Shown piece by piece: positions 44,243 through 54,400 of a stretch of 64,000 nt of DNA. The DNA is from JAEUOS01 sp964470865 (lineage in GTDB: Bacteria > Pseudomonadota > Gammaproteobacteria > Burkholderiales > JAEUOS01). The stretch covers positions 1-64,000 of the forward strand of contig CAYYFR010000007.1 in the NCBI GenBank assembly GCA_964470865.1. The letters are read 5' to 3'. The position numbers and the translations under genes were made by a program. The notes under the pieces are model-generated. The model was given only the letters and a program-made list of their open reading frames with translations, did not search any database and was not told the origin of the DNA. Each line of letters opens with the position of its first letter. Positions within the stretch are counted from its first letter, which is position 1.

Positions 44243-45124
44243 ACCCCTGATTCTTCCGCGCCGCCCAAGCTTGCCGTTTCATTATATGTGGTCGCCACGC
44301 CGCTCGGAAATCTGCGCGACGTCACACTCAGGGCCTTGGAAGTGCTGGCCGCTGTCGATATGGTCGCCGCCGAGGACACCCGCACCTCGGCCACGTTCCT
44401 GGGTGCGCACGGAATTCGCACGCAGCTCATGGCAGCGCACGACCACAACGAACAGGCAGCGGCCGCGCGAATTGTCGAACTGCTGGCATCCGGGCGATCG
44501 GTGGCGCTGATCAGCGATGCCGGCACGCCTGCGGTATCGGACCCTGGCGCGCGCATCGTGCGCGCGGTACATGATGCGGGCTTCCGCGTCACGCCGATAC
44601 CCGGCCCGAGCGCGGCGATAGGCGCGCTATCGGTCGCAGGTTTCGAAGGCCCGTTCGAGTTTCACGGATTCCTGCCGCCGAAAAGCGCGGCGCGCCGCGC
44701 CCGATTGCGCCAGTTGAAGGCTCTGCCCCGCACGCTGGTGCTCTATGAAGCGCCGCACCGGATCGTCGAGCTGGCGCATGATCTTGCGGCCGAGTTAGAG
44801 CCGGCGCGCCGCATCGTGGTGGCGCGCGAGCTCACCAAACGCTTCGAAAACGTCGCACCGCTCACCGTGGCCGGCCTCAAGGACTGGCTGGAACACGACC
44901 CCAACCGCCAGCGCGGCGAGTTCGTGCTGGTCATAGAGGGCGCGCGGCCGGATGTTGAGGATAATGCCGAAGCCTTGCGTGTATTGGGGTTGCTGTTGGC
45001 CGAGTTGCCGGTGAATGCGGCGGCGCGTCTCGCGGCGGCCATTACCGGTGCCTCGAAGAACGCGATGTACGCACACGCACTGGCACAGAAAGCCGCTAGC
45101 GCCGATCGCGTGCAGCCTACCTGA
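44216..45124 (+). CDS. rsmI: 16S rRNA (cytidine(1402)-2'-O)-methyltransferase RsmI
   Basis: A 302-residue tetrapyrrole-methylase-fold enzyme that 2'-O-methylates C1402 in the ribosomal P site. Characteristic blocks are LYVVATPLGNLRDVTLRALEVL, AAEDTRTSATFL, LISDAGTPAVSDPGARIV, PGPSAAIGALSVAGF and FHGFLPPKS. The start at 44216 (MANKATHD) gives the usual length with a short N-terminal extension. It is divergent from and overlaps the lpoA 5' end, and its 3' end overlaps rlpA by 8 bp in the convergent direction. Confidence 0.96.
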   Translation: MANKATHDHTPDSSAPPKLAVSLYVVATPLGNLRDVTLRALEVLAAVDMVAAEDTRTSATFLGAHGIRTQLMAAHDHNEQAAAARIVELLASGRSVALISDAGTPAVSDPGARIVRAVHDAGFRVTPIPGPSAAIGALSVAGFEGPFEFHGFLPPKSAARRARLRQLKALPRTLVLYEAPHRIVELAHDLAAELEPARRIVVARELTKRFENVAPLTVAGLKDWLEHDPNRQRGEFVLVIEGARPDVEDNAEALRVLGLLLAELPVNAAARLAAAITGASKNAMYAHALAQKAASADRVQPT

Positions 45125-46211
45125 GTACGAACACCGGCTTCAACTGCAGTGATTCACGAATGCGGTCGGCGATAGTCTGCGCCGCGGCACGATCGGCGAA
45201 GGGCCCGAGCTGGACCCGGTGCAGGCGGTCGCGCGCGACGATATATATGGTCTCGTTGAGCCAAGGCAATTGCTGGTAGGTCTTGATGCGAAATTCCTCT
45301 GCCCCCTCTTGCGCGCCAAATGCACCCAATTGAAGGTACATACCATCGGGTTGGGTCGAGGTTGCCAGCACCGCCGTGGCTGGAGTGGCTGGAGTGGCCG
45401 GTACCGACGCCGGTGCCGGGTTGCGTGTGGCTGCGCTGCTTGACGCAGCGCCCGGCGCTGCCACGCCGGCCAGCCGGGCGGCAGCGGGAGCAGGTGCCGC
45501 GGGCGCTGCTGCGACCAAGGTGCCGGTATCACCCGCCCGCACCCGCTCCACTTCCACCAGCGCGCTGCCCTGTCCGGCATAGCCGAGCTTCAAGGCGGCG
45601 GTGTAGGAAAGGTCGATGATCCGTTCCGAATGAAACGGTCCGCGGTCGTTGACCCGGACTACCACCATGCGGCCATTGGCCAGGTTTGTCACGCGCACAT
45701 AACTCGGCAACGGCAGGATCGGGTGCGCGGCGGTCATCGCGTACATGTCATAGGGCTCGCCGCTGGAGGTTTTCTGACCGTGAAACTTGCGCCCGTACCA
45801 CGAGCCCGTACCGCGCTGACGGAAGTCGCCGTTGCCGGCCAACGGCACGTAGGTTCGGCCGAACACCACATAAGGACGGTTGGTGGCGCTGCGCAGGGGC
45901 GGCTCGTCGATCGGAATCGCATCGAGGGTCGCCTCCAGATTGGGCGGAGGATTATCTCCGGGGCCATCGTCCTGATAGTAGGCACCACGCCGTCCCTGTC
46001 CGGGTTTGCCCGGTACTACCGGTGCCGGCTGCGTGCCTTGAGCGCTCACCGGCGGCCGGGGCTGCGGTGGCGACGCCTGTGGTGTGGGTCGCTCCACCGG
46101 TGCGCGCCCGCCGAGCGAGCTGCAAGCGGCGATTGCCATCCCAAGAGCCAGGCTGGCTAAGGCACGGAAGATGCTCGATACATGCACGCTGATGGTCGCG
46201 GCAATCTTCAT
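45117..46211 (-). CDS. rlpA: Septal ring lytic transglycosylase RlpA-family lipoprotein
   Basis: A 364-residue lipoprotein: signal ending in LGMAIAAC (C30), a Pro-rich linker, the double-psi beta-barrel domain (GTGSWYGRKFHGQKTSSGEPYDMYAMTAAHPILPLPSYV region, with the catalytic-type Glu in SSGEPYD and VNDRGPF), an Ala/Pro linker, and a C-terminal SPOR domain (YLQLGAFGAQEGAEEF...HRVQLGPFADRAAAQ). RlpA cleaves denuded glycan strands at the septum. The start at 46211 is chosen for the signal peptide; the upstream in-frame sequence is not signal-like. Its last 8 bp overlap the rsmI end. Confidence 0.93.
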   Translation of the reverse strand: MKIAATISVHVSSIFRALASLALGMAIAACSSLGGRAPVERPTPQASPPQPRPPVSAQGTQPAPVVPGKPGQGRRGAYYQDDGPGDNPPPNLEATLDAIPIDEPPLRSATNRPYVVFGRTYVPLAGNGDFRQRGTGSWYGRKFHGQKTSSGEPYDMYAMTAAHPILPLPSYVRVTNLANGRMVVVRVNDRGPFHSERIIDLSYTAALKLGYAGQGSALVEVERVRAGDTGTLVAAAPAAPAPAAARLAGVAAPGAASSSAATRNPAPASVPATPATPATAVLATSTQPDGMYLQLGAFGAQEGAEEFRIKTYQQLPWLNETIYIVARDRLHRVQLGPFADRAAAQTIADRIRESLQLKPVFVLR

Positions 46212-46311
46212 GCCCGGGTTCCCGGACCGCAAGACAGGACTCGCGGTAGGCGGACATCGTTCCAGCGCACAAGCGCTCGTTCGTCCTGTTCGCAAGCAAG
46301 CCCGCGCCACA

Positions 46312-47043
46312 TCAGTACTTGAAGCCCCGGTGCAAAGCCACCACGCCTGCGGTCAGGTTGAAATAATCGACATGGTCGAAGCCACTCGCAGTCATCATTG
46401 CCTTGAGTGTGGTCTGGTCGGGATGGCGACGAATCGATTCGGCCAGGTAGCGATAACTGTCAGGGTCGCCTGCCACGCGCTTGCCAAGCCACGGCAAAAA
46501 GCCGAACGAAAAGCTGTCGTAGGCGCCTGCCAGAGGTTGCCAGACCTTGGAAAATTCAAGCACCAGCAGGCGCCCACCCGGTTTGATCACACGCCGCATT
46601 TCCGCAAGCGCGTGCGCCTTGTGCGTCATGTTGCGCAACCCGAAGGCAACACTTACCAGATCGAAGCTTTCATCGCGAAACGGCAGGTGCTCGGCATCGC
46701 ACTGCGCAACAGGAAGGCGCAGGCCGCGATCGATCAGGCGATCACGGCCGTGCACCAGCATGGCGCTGTTGATATCGGTGAGCCATACCTGGCCCTGGGG
46801 CCCGACTCGCTTGGCGAAGGCTTGCGCCAGATCGCCTGTGCCGCCGGCGACATCGAGCACCTGTTGGCCCGTCCGCACACCCGATTGCGCGATGGCGAAT
46901 GCCTTCCATGCCCGGTGCAGGCCACCGGACATGAGATCGTTCATCAAGTCGTACTTGCCGGCAACCGATTCGAATACTGCGCGCACGCGCGCGGCCTTGT
47001 CAGCCTCGGGAACGCTTTGGAAACCGAAATCGGTTTCGGGCAT
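46312..47043 (-). CDS. ubiE: Ubiquinone/menaquinone C-methyltransferase UbiE
   Basis: A 243-residue SAM-dependent methyltransferase that C-methylates 2-polyprenyl-6-methoxy-1,4-benzoquinol (and demethylmenaquinol where present). Signatures: FESVAGKYDLMNDLMSGGLHRAWK, SAM motif VLDVAGGTGDLA, FGLRNMTHKAHALAEMRRVIKPGGRLLVLEFSKV and DSFSFGFLPWLGK. ATG at 47043 (MPETDFGF). It is 4 bp downstream of the DUF971 gene on the same strand, an order common in betaproteobacteria. Confidence 0.97.
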   Translation of the reverse strand: MPETDFGFQSVPEADKAARVRAVFESVAGKYDLMNDLMSGGLHRAWKAFAIAQSGVRTGQQVLDVAGGTGDLAQAFAKRVGPQGQVWLTDINSAMLVHGRDRLIDRGLRLPVAQCDAEHLPFRDESFDLVSVAFGLRNMTHKAHALAEMRRVIKPGGRLLVLEFSKVWQPLAGAYDSFSFGFLPWLGKRVAGDPDSYRYLAESIRRHPDQTTLKAMMTASGFDHVDYFNLTAGVVALHRGFKY

Positions 47044-47047
47044 GGCC

Positions 47048-47419
47048 CTATTCCCGTGAAGCGCCGGCACTGGCAAGGCGCGCAAGGTACGCGGCCCACA
47101 TCACGTCTTGCCGCTGACCCAGTTCGTAGAGGTAGTCCCAGGAATAAATCCCGGTGGCATGACCGTCGGAAAACGTCGGCTGCACCGCGTAGTTGCCAAC
47201 CTGTTCAAGGGCGGTTATGTCAACAGAGCACTTGCCGGACTGCAGCACTTCCTGGCCCGGACCGTGTCCACGCACTTCGGCCGACGGCGAATGCACGCGC
47301 AGGAACTCGAACGAGTATTCGAAGCGTGCGCCGTCCGAAAAAGTCACCTCCAGACGCCGCGTCTGCTGATGCAGAAGTATGTCGGTCGGGAGAGGGGAAT
47401 TCTTGGTCAGGCCAGCCAT
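47048..47419 (-). CDS. DUF971 (gamma-butyrobetaine hydroxylase N-terminal-like) protein
   Basis: A 123-residue protein of DUF971, the small domain found at the N-terminus of gamma-butyrobetaine hydroxylases and as a stand-alone protein next to ubiE. The pattern LLHQQTRRLEVTFSDGARFEYSFEFLRVHSPSAEV...GNYAVQPTFSDGHATGIYSWDYLYEL is clear. The stand-alone form has been linked to Fe-S or Zn binding, but its function is unsettled. The ATG at 47419 is preferred; an in-frame ATG lies 24 bp upstream. Confidence 0.92.
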   Translation of the reverse strand: MAGLTKNSPLPTDILLHQQTRRLEVTFSDGARFEYSFEFLRVHSPSAEVRGHGPGQEVLQSGKCSVDITALEQVGNYAVQPTFSDGHATGIYSWDYLYELGQRQDVMWAAYLARLASAGASRE

Positions 47420-47635
47420 CGCGCGCGGACTATAGCACGCCATCCCGACGTTCTCGCGTCACATCCGCGAAGCAAGTAAAGATGCGGCAGGTCAACGCAC
47501 AGGCGGACGCCGAACACCGGCGATCACTACGCCAGGTCGCCTTGAGGGCTACGAAAAACAGGCGTCTTCGCACCTGATCGCCGCACGCTTCTCACCTGTT
47601 TGCGTGTGCAGGCCGGCATGCGTAGCGCCAGCCAG

Positions 47636-49285
47636 TTACTGGGCAACCATCAGGGCATCGATCTGTTCGAAATCACAAGCGCGACGAACCAGCGCGACCA
47701 GGCGCAAGTGATACACGATGCCGGCGTCACTCATTTCGATGACGCGGTCCGGCTTGAACCAGCCGCATGGCGCAACCAGCGTGACATAGTCTTTCGCATG
47801 CAAGGAGCCCAGCCGAAAGCCGGCACACCAGGGCGCATCACGCCCGGACTCACGCACGCCGACCGCGTGAGGTTTGCCCTTGAGCAGTTCAACTCCGGCA
47901 TCGAGCGCACCGGGCTGTACCAGCCCGGGCCCGGCATCAGGCTCGGCCAGCCAGCGAGTACGCGCCAGCACCACAGGACCGTCGTCACCATCAAGGCGCA
48001 GGCGCATGGCCAGCAACTGGTCGATCCGCAGACGCGCGCCGGCACGCGCGCGGCGCAGGCGGAAGCCGTCTGCGCTCTCGTCGGCAATCACCCAATCCTC
48101 GAACAGCCGCGCAGCTTCACGACCGCGACTTTCTTCGCGCGCCAGCGAGGCATGCTGGAACACGAACAGTTCGTCATAGCGGCGCCGGCTCCCGACCGCA
48201 TCTTCGTTCAAGGCAAACGGCTTGCCGGCCACCATGTAATGCATGGCCTCATAGTCACTGTCGGCGAAGCTTAAACCGACAGCCTGCGCTACCCCGGCAC
48301 CGTTCATTCCCTGTGGCGCGGTGCGCGCAATCGAGCGCGTATCGCCCGCGTCGCACCAGGTCTGCTTGAGGCGGCGCAGCACTTCTGCGGCGGCCAACTG
48401 GCGAAACACTTCCGGCAGGCGGGCTTCTTCAAGCGCGGCGCCTGATTCGAGTGTACGCAGGCGGCGACGCAGGCTGCGCTCGAGTTGCGTGACATCGATC
48501 AGGTGCTGCCAGCGCCCCAGTCGCAGTACGCGCAGACAGCGGCGTTTCCCGAACCGCACCGATGGCGCGACCGCAGGCAGCACAGTGTCGGGCGCCTCGA
48601 CCGGCATGGTAGTGAAAGCGATCTTGCCTTCCCACAGGTATGCCAGCTCGAACATCGCCTCGCGTTCGAGCCCGCACGCCGCCGGGCCTGCCTGGCCGAT
48701 CAGGAGCGCCCGGCAATAAGTCGAAGCGACGCTGGTCGCTGCGCGCGGGTGCAGGCTGTCGCGCACCGGGGCATCCAGCAACCTGTATTCGGATGCCCGC
48801 TCCCACAGTAGCTGCAAATCCGCGATCAGATCGGCAGGGACTGCCTGACCCGCATGAAAATGCCCTTTGAGGGCGTCACAAAAGTAGCCGCCGGCACGCG
48901 CCAGGCACAAGGCGTGGTGCGTCGCGAGGTCGGCGACATCGATGGATCCCTCGAAGATCTCAAGATAGGCAGCCGCCAATGCGCGCCACTGCGCCTGCGC
49001 GTGATTGAACGCGTTGCGCTCGGCCAACCCCAGTGGCAAGGGCTTGTCGGAATAGCGCCGCGCATACCTTGCATCGATGTCGGCGACATGCCCACGCACG
49101 GTCTCGAGAATCTCCAGCCGTTCGCGCGGACCCGGCGCGGCCTGGCTCAATTCGCGCAACAGTGCCGAGACGGCGTGATGCGCGCTGCGCGCATCGGATA
49201 TCGGCAAGTCGCGCAACCATTGCTTCGCACTCCTGGCCGTGGCCACTGCGCTGGTCTTGCCCAACATGATTTCGGTCGACTGCAT
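47636..49285 (-). CDS. Paralogue A: helical protein with PilZ-like C-terminal motif
   Basis: A 549-residue protein I cannot assign to a named family. Residues 1-340 are predicted mainly helical by eye (KQWLRDLP, RERLEILETVRGHV, an ERSLRRRLRTLESG segment). The C-terminal part has EAMHYMVAGKPF (347-358), then RR near 367, then EDWVIADESADGFRLRR, in which D402-x-S404-x-x-G407 fits the PilZ DxSxxG signature, followed by a WLAE turn. The paralogue B gene lies 355 bp upstream on the same strand and shares the whole layout. A PilZ-like c-di-GMP-binding role is inferred. A strong promoter precedes it (49342-49370). Confidence 0.72.
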   Translation of the reverse strand: MQSTEIMLGKTSAVATARSAKQWLRDLPISDARSAHHAVSALLRELSQAAPGPRERLEILETVRGHVADIDARYARRYSDKPLPLGLAERNAFNHAQAQWRALAAAYLEIFEGSIDVADLATHHALCLARAGGYFCDALKGHFHAGQAVPADLIADLQLLWERASEYRLLDAPVRDSLHPRAATSVASTYCRALLIGQAGPAACGLEREAMFELAYLWEGKIAFTTMPVEAPDTVLPAVAPSVRFGKRRCLRVLRLGRWQHLIDVTQLERSLRRRLRTLESGAALEEARLPEVFRQLAAAEVLRRLKQTWCDAGDTRSIARTAPQGMNGAGVAQAVGLSFADSDYEAMHYMVAGKPFALNEDAVGSRRRYDELFVFQHASLAREESRGREAARLFEDWVIADESADGFRLRRARAGARLRIDQLLAMRLRLDGDDGPVVLARTRWLAEPDAGPGLVQPGALDAGVELLKGKPHAVGVRESGRDAPWCAGFRLGSLHAKDYVTLVAPCGWFKPDRVIEMSDAGIVYHLRLVALVRRACDFEQIDALMVAQ

Positions 49286-49341
49286 GGCTGACTCCGCTTA
49301 CCCGCGGACCAGGTGCGGGCCGCGAGACTTATGCTTTTGTC

Positions 49342-49370
49342 ATATTACCCGTTCTTCGAGGCAATGACAA
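49342..49370 (-). promoter_or_regulatory. Sigma-70-type promoter for paralogue A
   Basis: On the minus strand TTGTCA (49370-49365) and TAATAT (49347-49342) are separated by exactly 17 bp, a near-consensus sigma-70 promoter. Transcription would begin near 49335, giving a leader of about 50 nt before the ATG at 49285. So paralogue A can be expressed independently of paralogue B. Confidence 0.7.
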
Positions 49371-49517
49371 CAGCATAAATGTAACGCGGGATGTCTGAGC
49401 AAACCGCAGGCACGCAGGTTCAGGCACGAGTCAGGTTGCGCGCCGCCCGGCTGACCGTCGACAGCGCCGGCTGGCCAAGCCAGTACTCTTCGGTGCAGGG
49501 TTGGCCTGATCGACGAC

Positions 49518-49545
49518 TTCATCCGCAGCAGTTTCTGCGGATGAA
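49518..49545. promoter_or_regulatory. Perfect 11-bp inverted repeat between the paralogues
   Basis: TTCATCCGCAG (49518-49528) and CTGCGGATGAA (49535-49545) flank the 6-base loop CAGTTT. It lies about 95 bp after the paralogue B stop and 150 bp before the paralogue A promoter. No U-run follows on either strand, so a regulator site or an RNA-stabilising hairpin is as likely as a terminator. Confidence 0.45.
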
Positions 49546-49640
49546 CAGACGGTCCCCGGCAACCCGCAAAACATTCGTGATGCGCGAGCACATCATGATC
49601 GAGCAAGGCGTCAGCGTGCCGGCCACCGCAAAAGCGCGCT

Positions 49641-51263
49641 TCAGGTGACGCCGAATGCGCAACGCTCGAAGTCGGCCCCACGTTCCTCAAGGCTCAGGAG
49701 CTTGATCACGGCAGGAGGCTCGGCGTGCATGTCGAGCACACGGTCCGCTTTAAAACAGCCTGCCGGCAACAGTACGCATGCGGTCGACTGCAGGGCCTGT
49801 ACAGCCGGCAGCAACAGTGCCGGCTGATACTTCTCTGCGGCCGCATTAAGCCCGGTGGCGCGGACAGCGACTGCCGTTGGCGCGCCCGGCAACGCCTTGA
49901 CCCCGATCATCAGGTCGCCGTTGCCCTGCACCTGCGCCCAACGCACCACGCCCATGATGAAGCTGCGCGACCCGGACGGCCGGATCGCCAGCAATTGCCC
50001 AGCAGCCAGCCTGGCGCCGTTCGCGCCCGCCGCCCGCACCAGCCGTAAACCGGCCACACTCTCGTCATGCACGGCCCAATCTTCAAGAGCGAAACCGTGA
50101 ATCAGGCTGTGCTGGTCTTCATCGCGGGTGGAAACCCGCCCGAAGGTGGCGATTTCCTGGCGCTGGCGTGAGGACAGTTCGGTTGGCTGGCCCGGCTGCT
50201 TGAAGGGCTTGCCCGATATGTAGTAGTGCATCGCGTCGAAGCCGCAGGCCACCAGCGCCCGACCGCTTGCAGCACGTCGCGCCTGCCCGCGGCCGGCGCG
50301 TCCATCGCCCCAATGCTTGTGCAACGCGATCAGCAGTTGCTCGGCAGCAGGCATCGTGCTGTCTTCACCCAAGCCCAGGCTGGCCGGGCTTTGGCCGCGG
50401 CGCAACAGGTTGATGCGGTTCTTCAGCGAAACCGAGAGGTCGCTGATATCGAGATAGCGGACCTCGGCACCGGCGGCGCCGGCAGGCGTGTCCGGCCGAA
50501 ACCCGCCACGCGCCGCCGCAAGATCGACCAAAACCGGCGGCTTGCCGGGATTCGCCGGTGGGCCGGCGCCGATCACGATCTTGACGGCCAGGCGTTCCAT
50601 CCAGAGCGCCACCAGTTGTGACGGGCGTGCCCCCCAGTCACCGGGTGCGCCCAGCAGCAGCAGCACAGGCCGCGCGTAGGTGGCGCTACAATTGGTAGCG
50701 CCAATATCGCGCAATTGCGCGTCCTTGACCTTCTCCGAAACAACACCGATCTGCTCGGCGGCGCGATACAGCTTGTGCAGCAATAGCCAATCCGCGCCGG
50801 GCAGTTCGGAGCCGGCATGGGCGGTGTCCAACAGCAGGCGCGCCTGCACATCGAGCGCGCGCTGGCACACTGTGGCCGCGAAACCTTTCTGCCCGCTGTC
50901 TGCATCGAGCGCGGACTGCACACATACCTGCCAACAAAGTCCGAAAGCACGCCAAAGATCAAGTGCCGCAGCATAGGCTCCGGCTTCGAAATCGGCCAGC
51001 GGCAAGGGCCGGAACGTGAATTTGCGCGCCGCCTCGGTCTGCACGAACAGCAGGGGCGTGCGCAATTGTTCGAGGATTTCGAACAACACAGCCGGCTTGA
51101 ATCCGGCGCTTGGCAACAGGTTGATCTGGGCTCGCAACTGCGCCTGCGCAGTCGCCGGATTGGTCAAAGGCAGCGCCTCGACCCATTCGGCGCACGCTTT
51201 CGCATCGGCAAAGGCGGGATGCACATCGCCCGACAGCACGGGAAGTTGAAATTGCAGGTTCAT
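49641..51263 (-). CDS. Paralogue B: helical protein with PilZ-like C-terminal motif
   Basis: A 540-residue protein collinear with paralogue A. The shared blocks are W-x-E-A-LPLTNP at the N-terminus, an ILEQLR/LEILETVR segment, FDAMHYYISGKPFKQPGQ, and EDWAVHDESVAGLRLVRA, in which D400-x-S402-x-x-G405 fits the PilZ DxSxxG motif and is followed by GQLLAIRP and MGVVRW, typical PilZ strands. A Gly-rich stretch and YLDISDLSVSL lie in the middle. The start at 51263 (MNLQFQLP) is the second ATG of the frame. No assigned function. Confidence 0.72.
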   Translation of the reverse strand: MNLQFQLPVLSGDVHPAFADAKACAEWVEALPLTNPATAQAQLRAQINLLPSAGFKPAVLFEILEQLRTPLLFVQTEAARKFTFRPLPLADFEAGAYAAALDLWRAFGLCWQVCVQSALDADSGQKGFAATVCQRALDVQARLLLDTAHAGSELPGADWLLLHKLYRAAEQIGVVSEKVKDAQLRDIGATNCSATYARPVLLLLGAPGDWGARPSQLVALWMERLAVKIVIGAGPPANPGKPPVLVDLAAARGGFRPDTPAGAAGAEVRYLDISDLSVSLKNRINLLRRGQSPASLGLGEDSTMPAAEQLLIALHKHWGDGRAGRGQARRAASGRALVACGFDAMHYYISGKPFKQPGQPTELSSRQRQEIATFGRVSTRDEDQHSLIHGFALEDWAVHDESVAGLRLVRAAGANGARLAAGQLLAIRPSGSRSFIMGVVRWAQVQGNGDLMIGVKALPGAPTAVAVRATGLNAAAEKYQPALLLPAVQALQSTACVLLPAGCFKADRVLDMHAEPPAVIKLLSLEERGADFERCAFGVT

Positions 51264-51446
51264 CGCTTGTTCTGCTCTGATGCCCCTCGCCATGCCAGCG
51301 CGATCTCACGATTATCGTTGCAGATCAATCATCTGCAATCGAATGCTCTGAAATTACCCAAGTTCGCATCCTAACCCAAAGGGCGCGCCCGATCCACCGT
51401 CTTTGCAAGCCGGCTGGCAACTGCCGATCGCGCGACGAAGCTTGCG

Positions 51447-54400
51447 CTACAACAAGACCCGCTCGATGCCGCCGGCGTTGGCTGTGGCCACATACTCAGG
51501 CAGCCACTTTTCACCCAACACCTGGCGTGCGATCTCGACCACGATGTAGTCGGCATCGGCATCGGCATCGTTGCGAAAGCGCGACAAGCCCTGCAAGCAG
51601 GACGGGCAGGAGGTCAGGATCTTGATATTGCCGTCATGGCCGGCGGAACGAATCTGTTCTACGCCTTTCTGCATCTCTTCCTGCTTGCGAAAGCGCACCT
51701 GGGTCGAAATATCGGGGCGCGTCACCGCGAGAGTGCCGGATTCGCCACAGCAACGTTCGTTGAGATCGACGTTTTGCCCCATCAGCTGGTTGACCACTTC
51801 GGTGGCCTTGTAGGTTTTCATAGGCGTGTGGCAGGGCTCGTGATACATGTATCGCACGCCATTTAGCCCATCGAGCTTGATGCCCTTTTCGAGCAGATAC
51901 TCATGGATGTCGAGCAGGCGACAGCCCGGAAAGATCTTGTCGAACTCGTACTTCTGCAACTGGTCCATGCAGGTGCCGCAGGACACGATCACGGTCTTGA
52001 TGTCGAGATAATTGAGCGTGTTGGCGACGCGATGGAACTGCACACGGTTGCTGGTGGTGATTTCCTGGCCACGATCGGCATTGCCGGATGCGGTTTGCGG
52101 GTAGCCGCAGCACAGGTAGCCCGGTGGCAGCACCGTTTGCGCCCCCACGTGATAGAGCATCGCCTGGGTGGCCAGGCCGACCTGCGAAAACAAACGCTCC
52201 GATCCGCACCCCGGAAAATAGAAAACCGCCTCCTGATCATCCTGGCGCAAGGCCGGATTGCGAATGATCGGCACCACCTTGTCGTCCTCGATGCCCAGCA
52301 AGGCGCGCGCGGTCTTCTTCGGCAGGCCACCGGGCATCGGCTTGTTGATAAAGTGAATCACCTGTTGCTTCAGTGGCGCCCGCCCGACGGTGGCCGGTGG
52401 ATGCCGGGTTTGCGCGCGCGCCAGCAGTGAGCCACGCGCCAGTTGCGAGGCAAAGCGCTGCACCCGGTAGCCGAACTGGATCATGCCGGCACGGATCGCC
52501 TTGATGGTGGTGGGGTCGGTGGCGTTGAGAAAAGCCATCGCCGCACTGGTGCCGGGATTGAATTTCTTTTGCCCCAGCTTGCGCAACAGATTGCGCATGT
52601 TGATCGATACATCGCCAAAGTCGATGTCCACCGGGCACGGCGTCGCGCATTTGTGACACACCGTGCAATGGTCGGCCACGTCGCCGAACTCGTCGAAGTG
52701 TTTGACCGAAATGCCGCGCCGCGTCTGCTCCTCGTAGAGAAAGGCTTCGATCAACAGCGAGGTGGCGAGAATCTTGTTGCGCGGGCTGTAGAGCAGATTT
52801 GCGCGCGGCACATGGGTGGCACACACCGGTTTGCATTTGCCGCAGCGCAGGCAGTCCTTGATCGATTCGGCAATCGAGCCGATCTCACTCTGCTCCAGGA
52901 TCAGCGATTCGGTGCCCATGAGACTGAACGACGGCGTGTAGGCGCCACGCAGGTCGCCACCCGCCAGCAGCTTGCCGCGGTTGAAACGACCGCTTGGATC
53001 GACCTTCTGCTTGTAGTCGCGAAACGCGCTGATCTCGTCGTCACGCAGATACTCGAGCTTGGTGATGCCGATGCCGTGCTCGCCGGAAATGACGCCGCCC
53101 AGACTGCGTGCCAGCGCCATGATGCGCGCCACCGCCTGGTTGGCAGCCTGCAGCATTACATAGTTGTCGGAATTGACCGGTATGTTGGTGTGCACGTTGC
53201 CGTCGCCGGCATGCATGTGCAGCGCCACCCAGGTGCGGCCCGACAGCACCTCCTTGTGCACGCGCTCGCATGCGCGGAAGATCGGCAGGTAGGCGGCACC
53301 GCCGAACAGCTCCTCAAGCGGCGCACGCAACTCCTGCTTCCACGAAATGCGCACCACGTGCTGCTGCACCATGCGGAAGATACTTGCCTCTTGCGGCATG
53401 GTCAGCGCATCCGCCTTGACGCCCAGGGCGCACAGGGCCAGGCCCCTGGCGGCTACGCTTTGGTCGAGACTGTCGCGCACCGCCTGCCAGCGCACCCTGA
53501 CCTGTGCCAAAAGCGCGTCGGCCTCGCGCACGCGGTCGCCCAGCAACTCGTCCTTGGACAGCGAATCGTCGTCCGGATTGACCGGCAGCGCCGGCTGGCG
53601 CAGGAGCTCTTCAAGCCGCCCGATCAATTGCAGCTTGTTGGATATGGAAAGCTCGATGTTGATGCGCTCAATGCCGTCCGAGTAATCGCCCAGACGGTCA
53701 AGCGGAATCACCACATCCTCATTGATCTTGAATGCATTGGTGTGACGCGCGATGGCAGCGGTACGCGCGCGGTCGAGCCAGAACTTCTTGCGCGTCTCGG
53801 ACGAAACCGCAACGAAGCCCTCGGCACCGCGCGCGTTGCACATGCGCACCACCTCGCTGGTCGCGCGCGCCACCGCATCGGCGTCGTCACCACAGATGTC
53901 GCCAATCAACACCATCTTTGGCAGCCGGCCGCGACGCGACTTGGTGGCGTAGCCGACCGCCTTCAGGTAGCGTTCGTCAAGATGTTCAAGTCCGGCCAGC
54001 ACCACCGGCGCGGCTGCGGAAGCGGGGCTGGCGGCACGCATCTGCGCGGTCAGGCCATCGAGGTAGTTCTTGATCTCGACAATCGCCGGCACCGATTCGC
54101 CAACCAGGCCGAAGAACTCGAGGCACACCGTGCGGGTATGGTCGGGCATGCGGTGCAGGATGAAGCGCGCCGAGGTGATGATGCCGTCGCAACCCTCTTT
54201 CTGTACGCCGGGCAGGCCGCTCAGAAACTTGTCGGTGACATCCTTTCCCAGGCCGGCCTTGCGAAAACGCCGGCCTTCGATTTCGAGAATTTCCGGCGCG
54301 CCGTGCGGCGTCTTGCCGTCCTTCCTGAAGCGCTGGATCGAAAAGCGCGCCAGCGCCGCGTCATGAATCTTGCCCGTATTGTGGTCAAGCCGGGTGATTT

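Larger units (their letters stand above)
49286..49640. other. 355-bp region between the paralogues: promoter and 11-bp hairpin
   Basis: Holds the promoter of paralogue A (49342-49370) and a perfect hairpin (49518-49545), both listed separately. I see no further gene or RNA. Confidence 0.6.
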
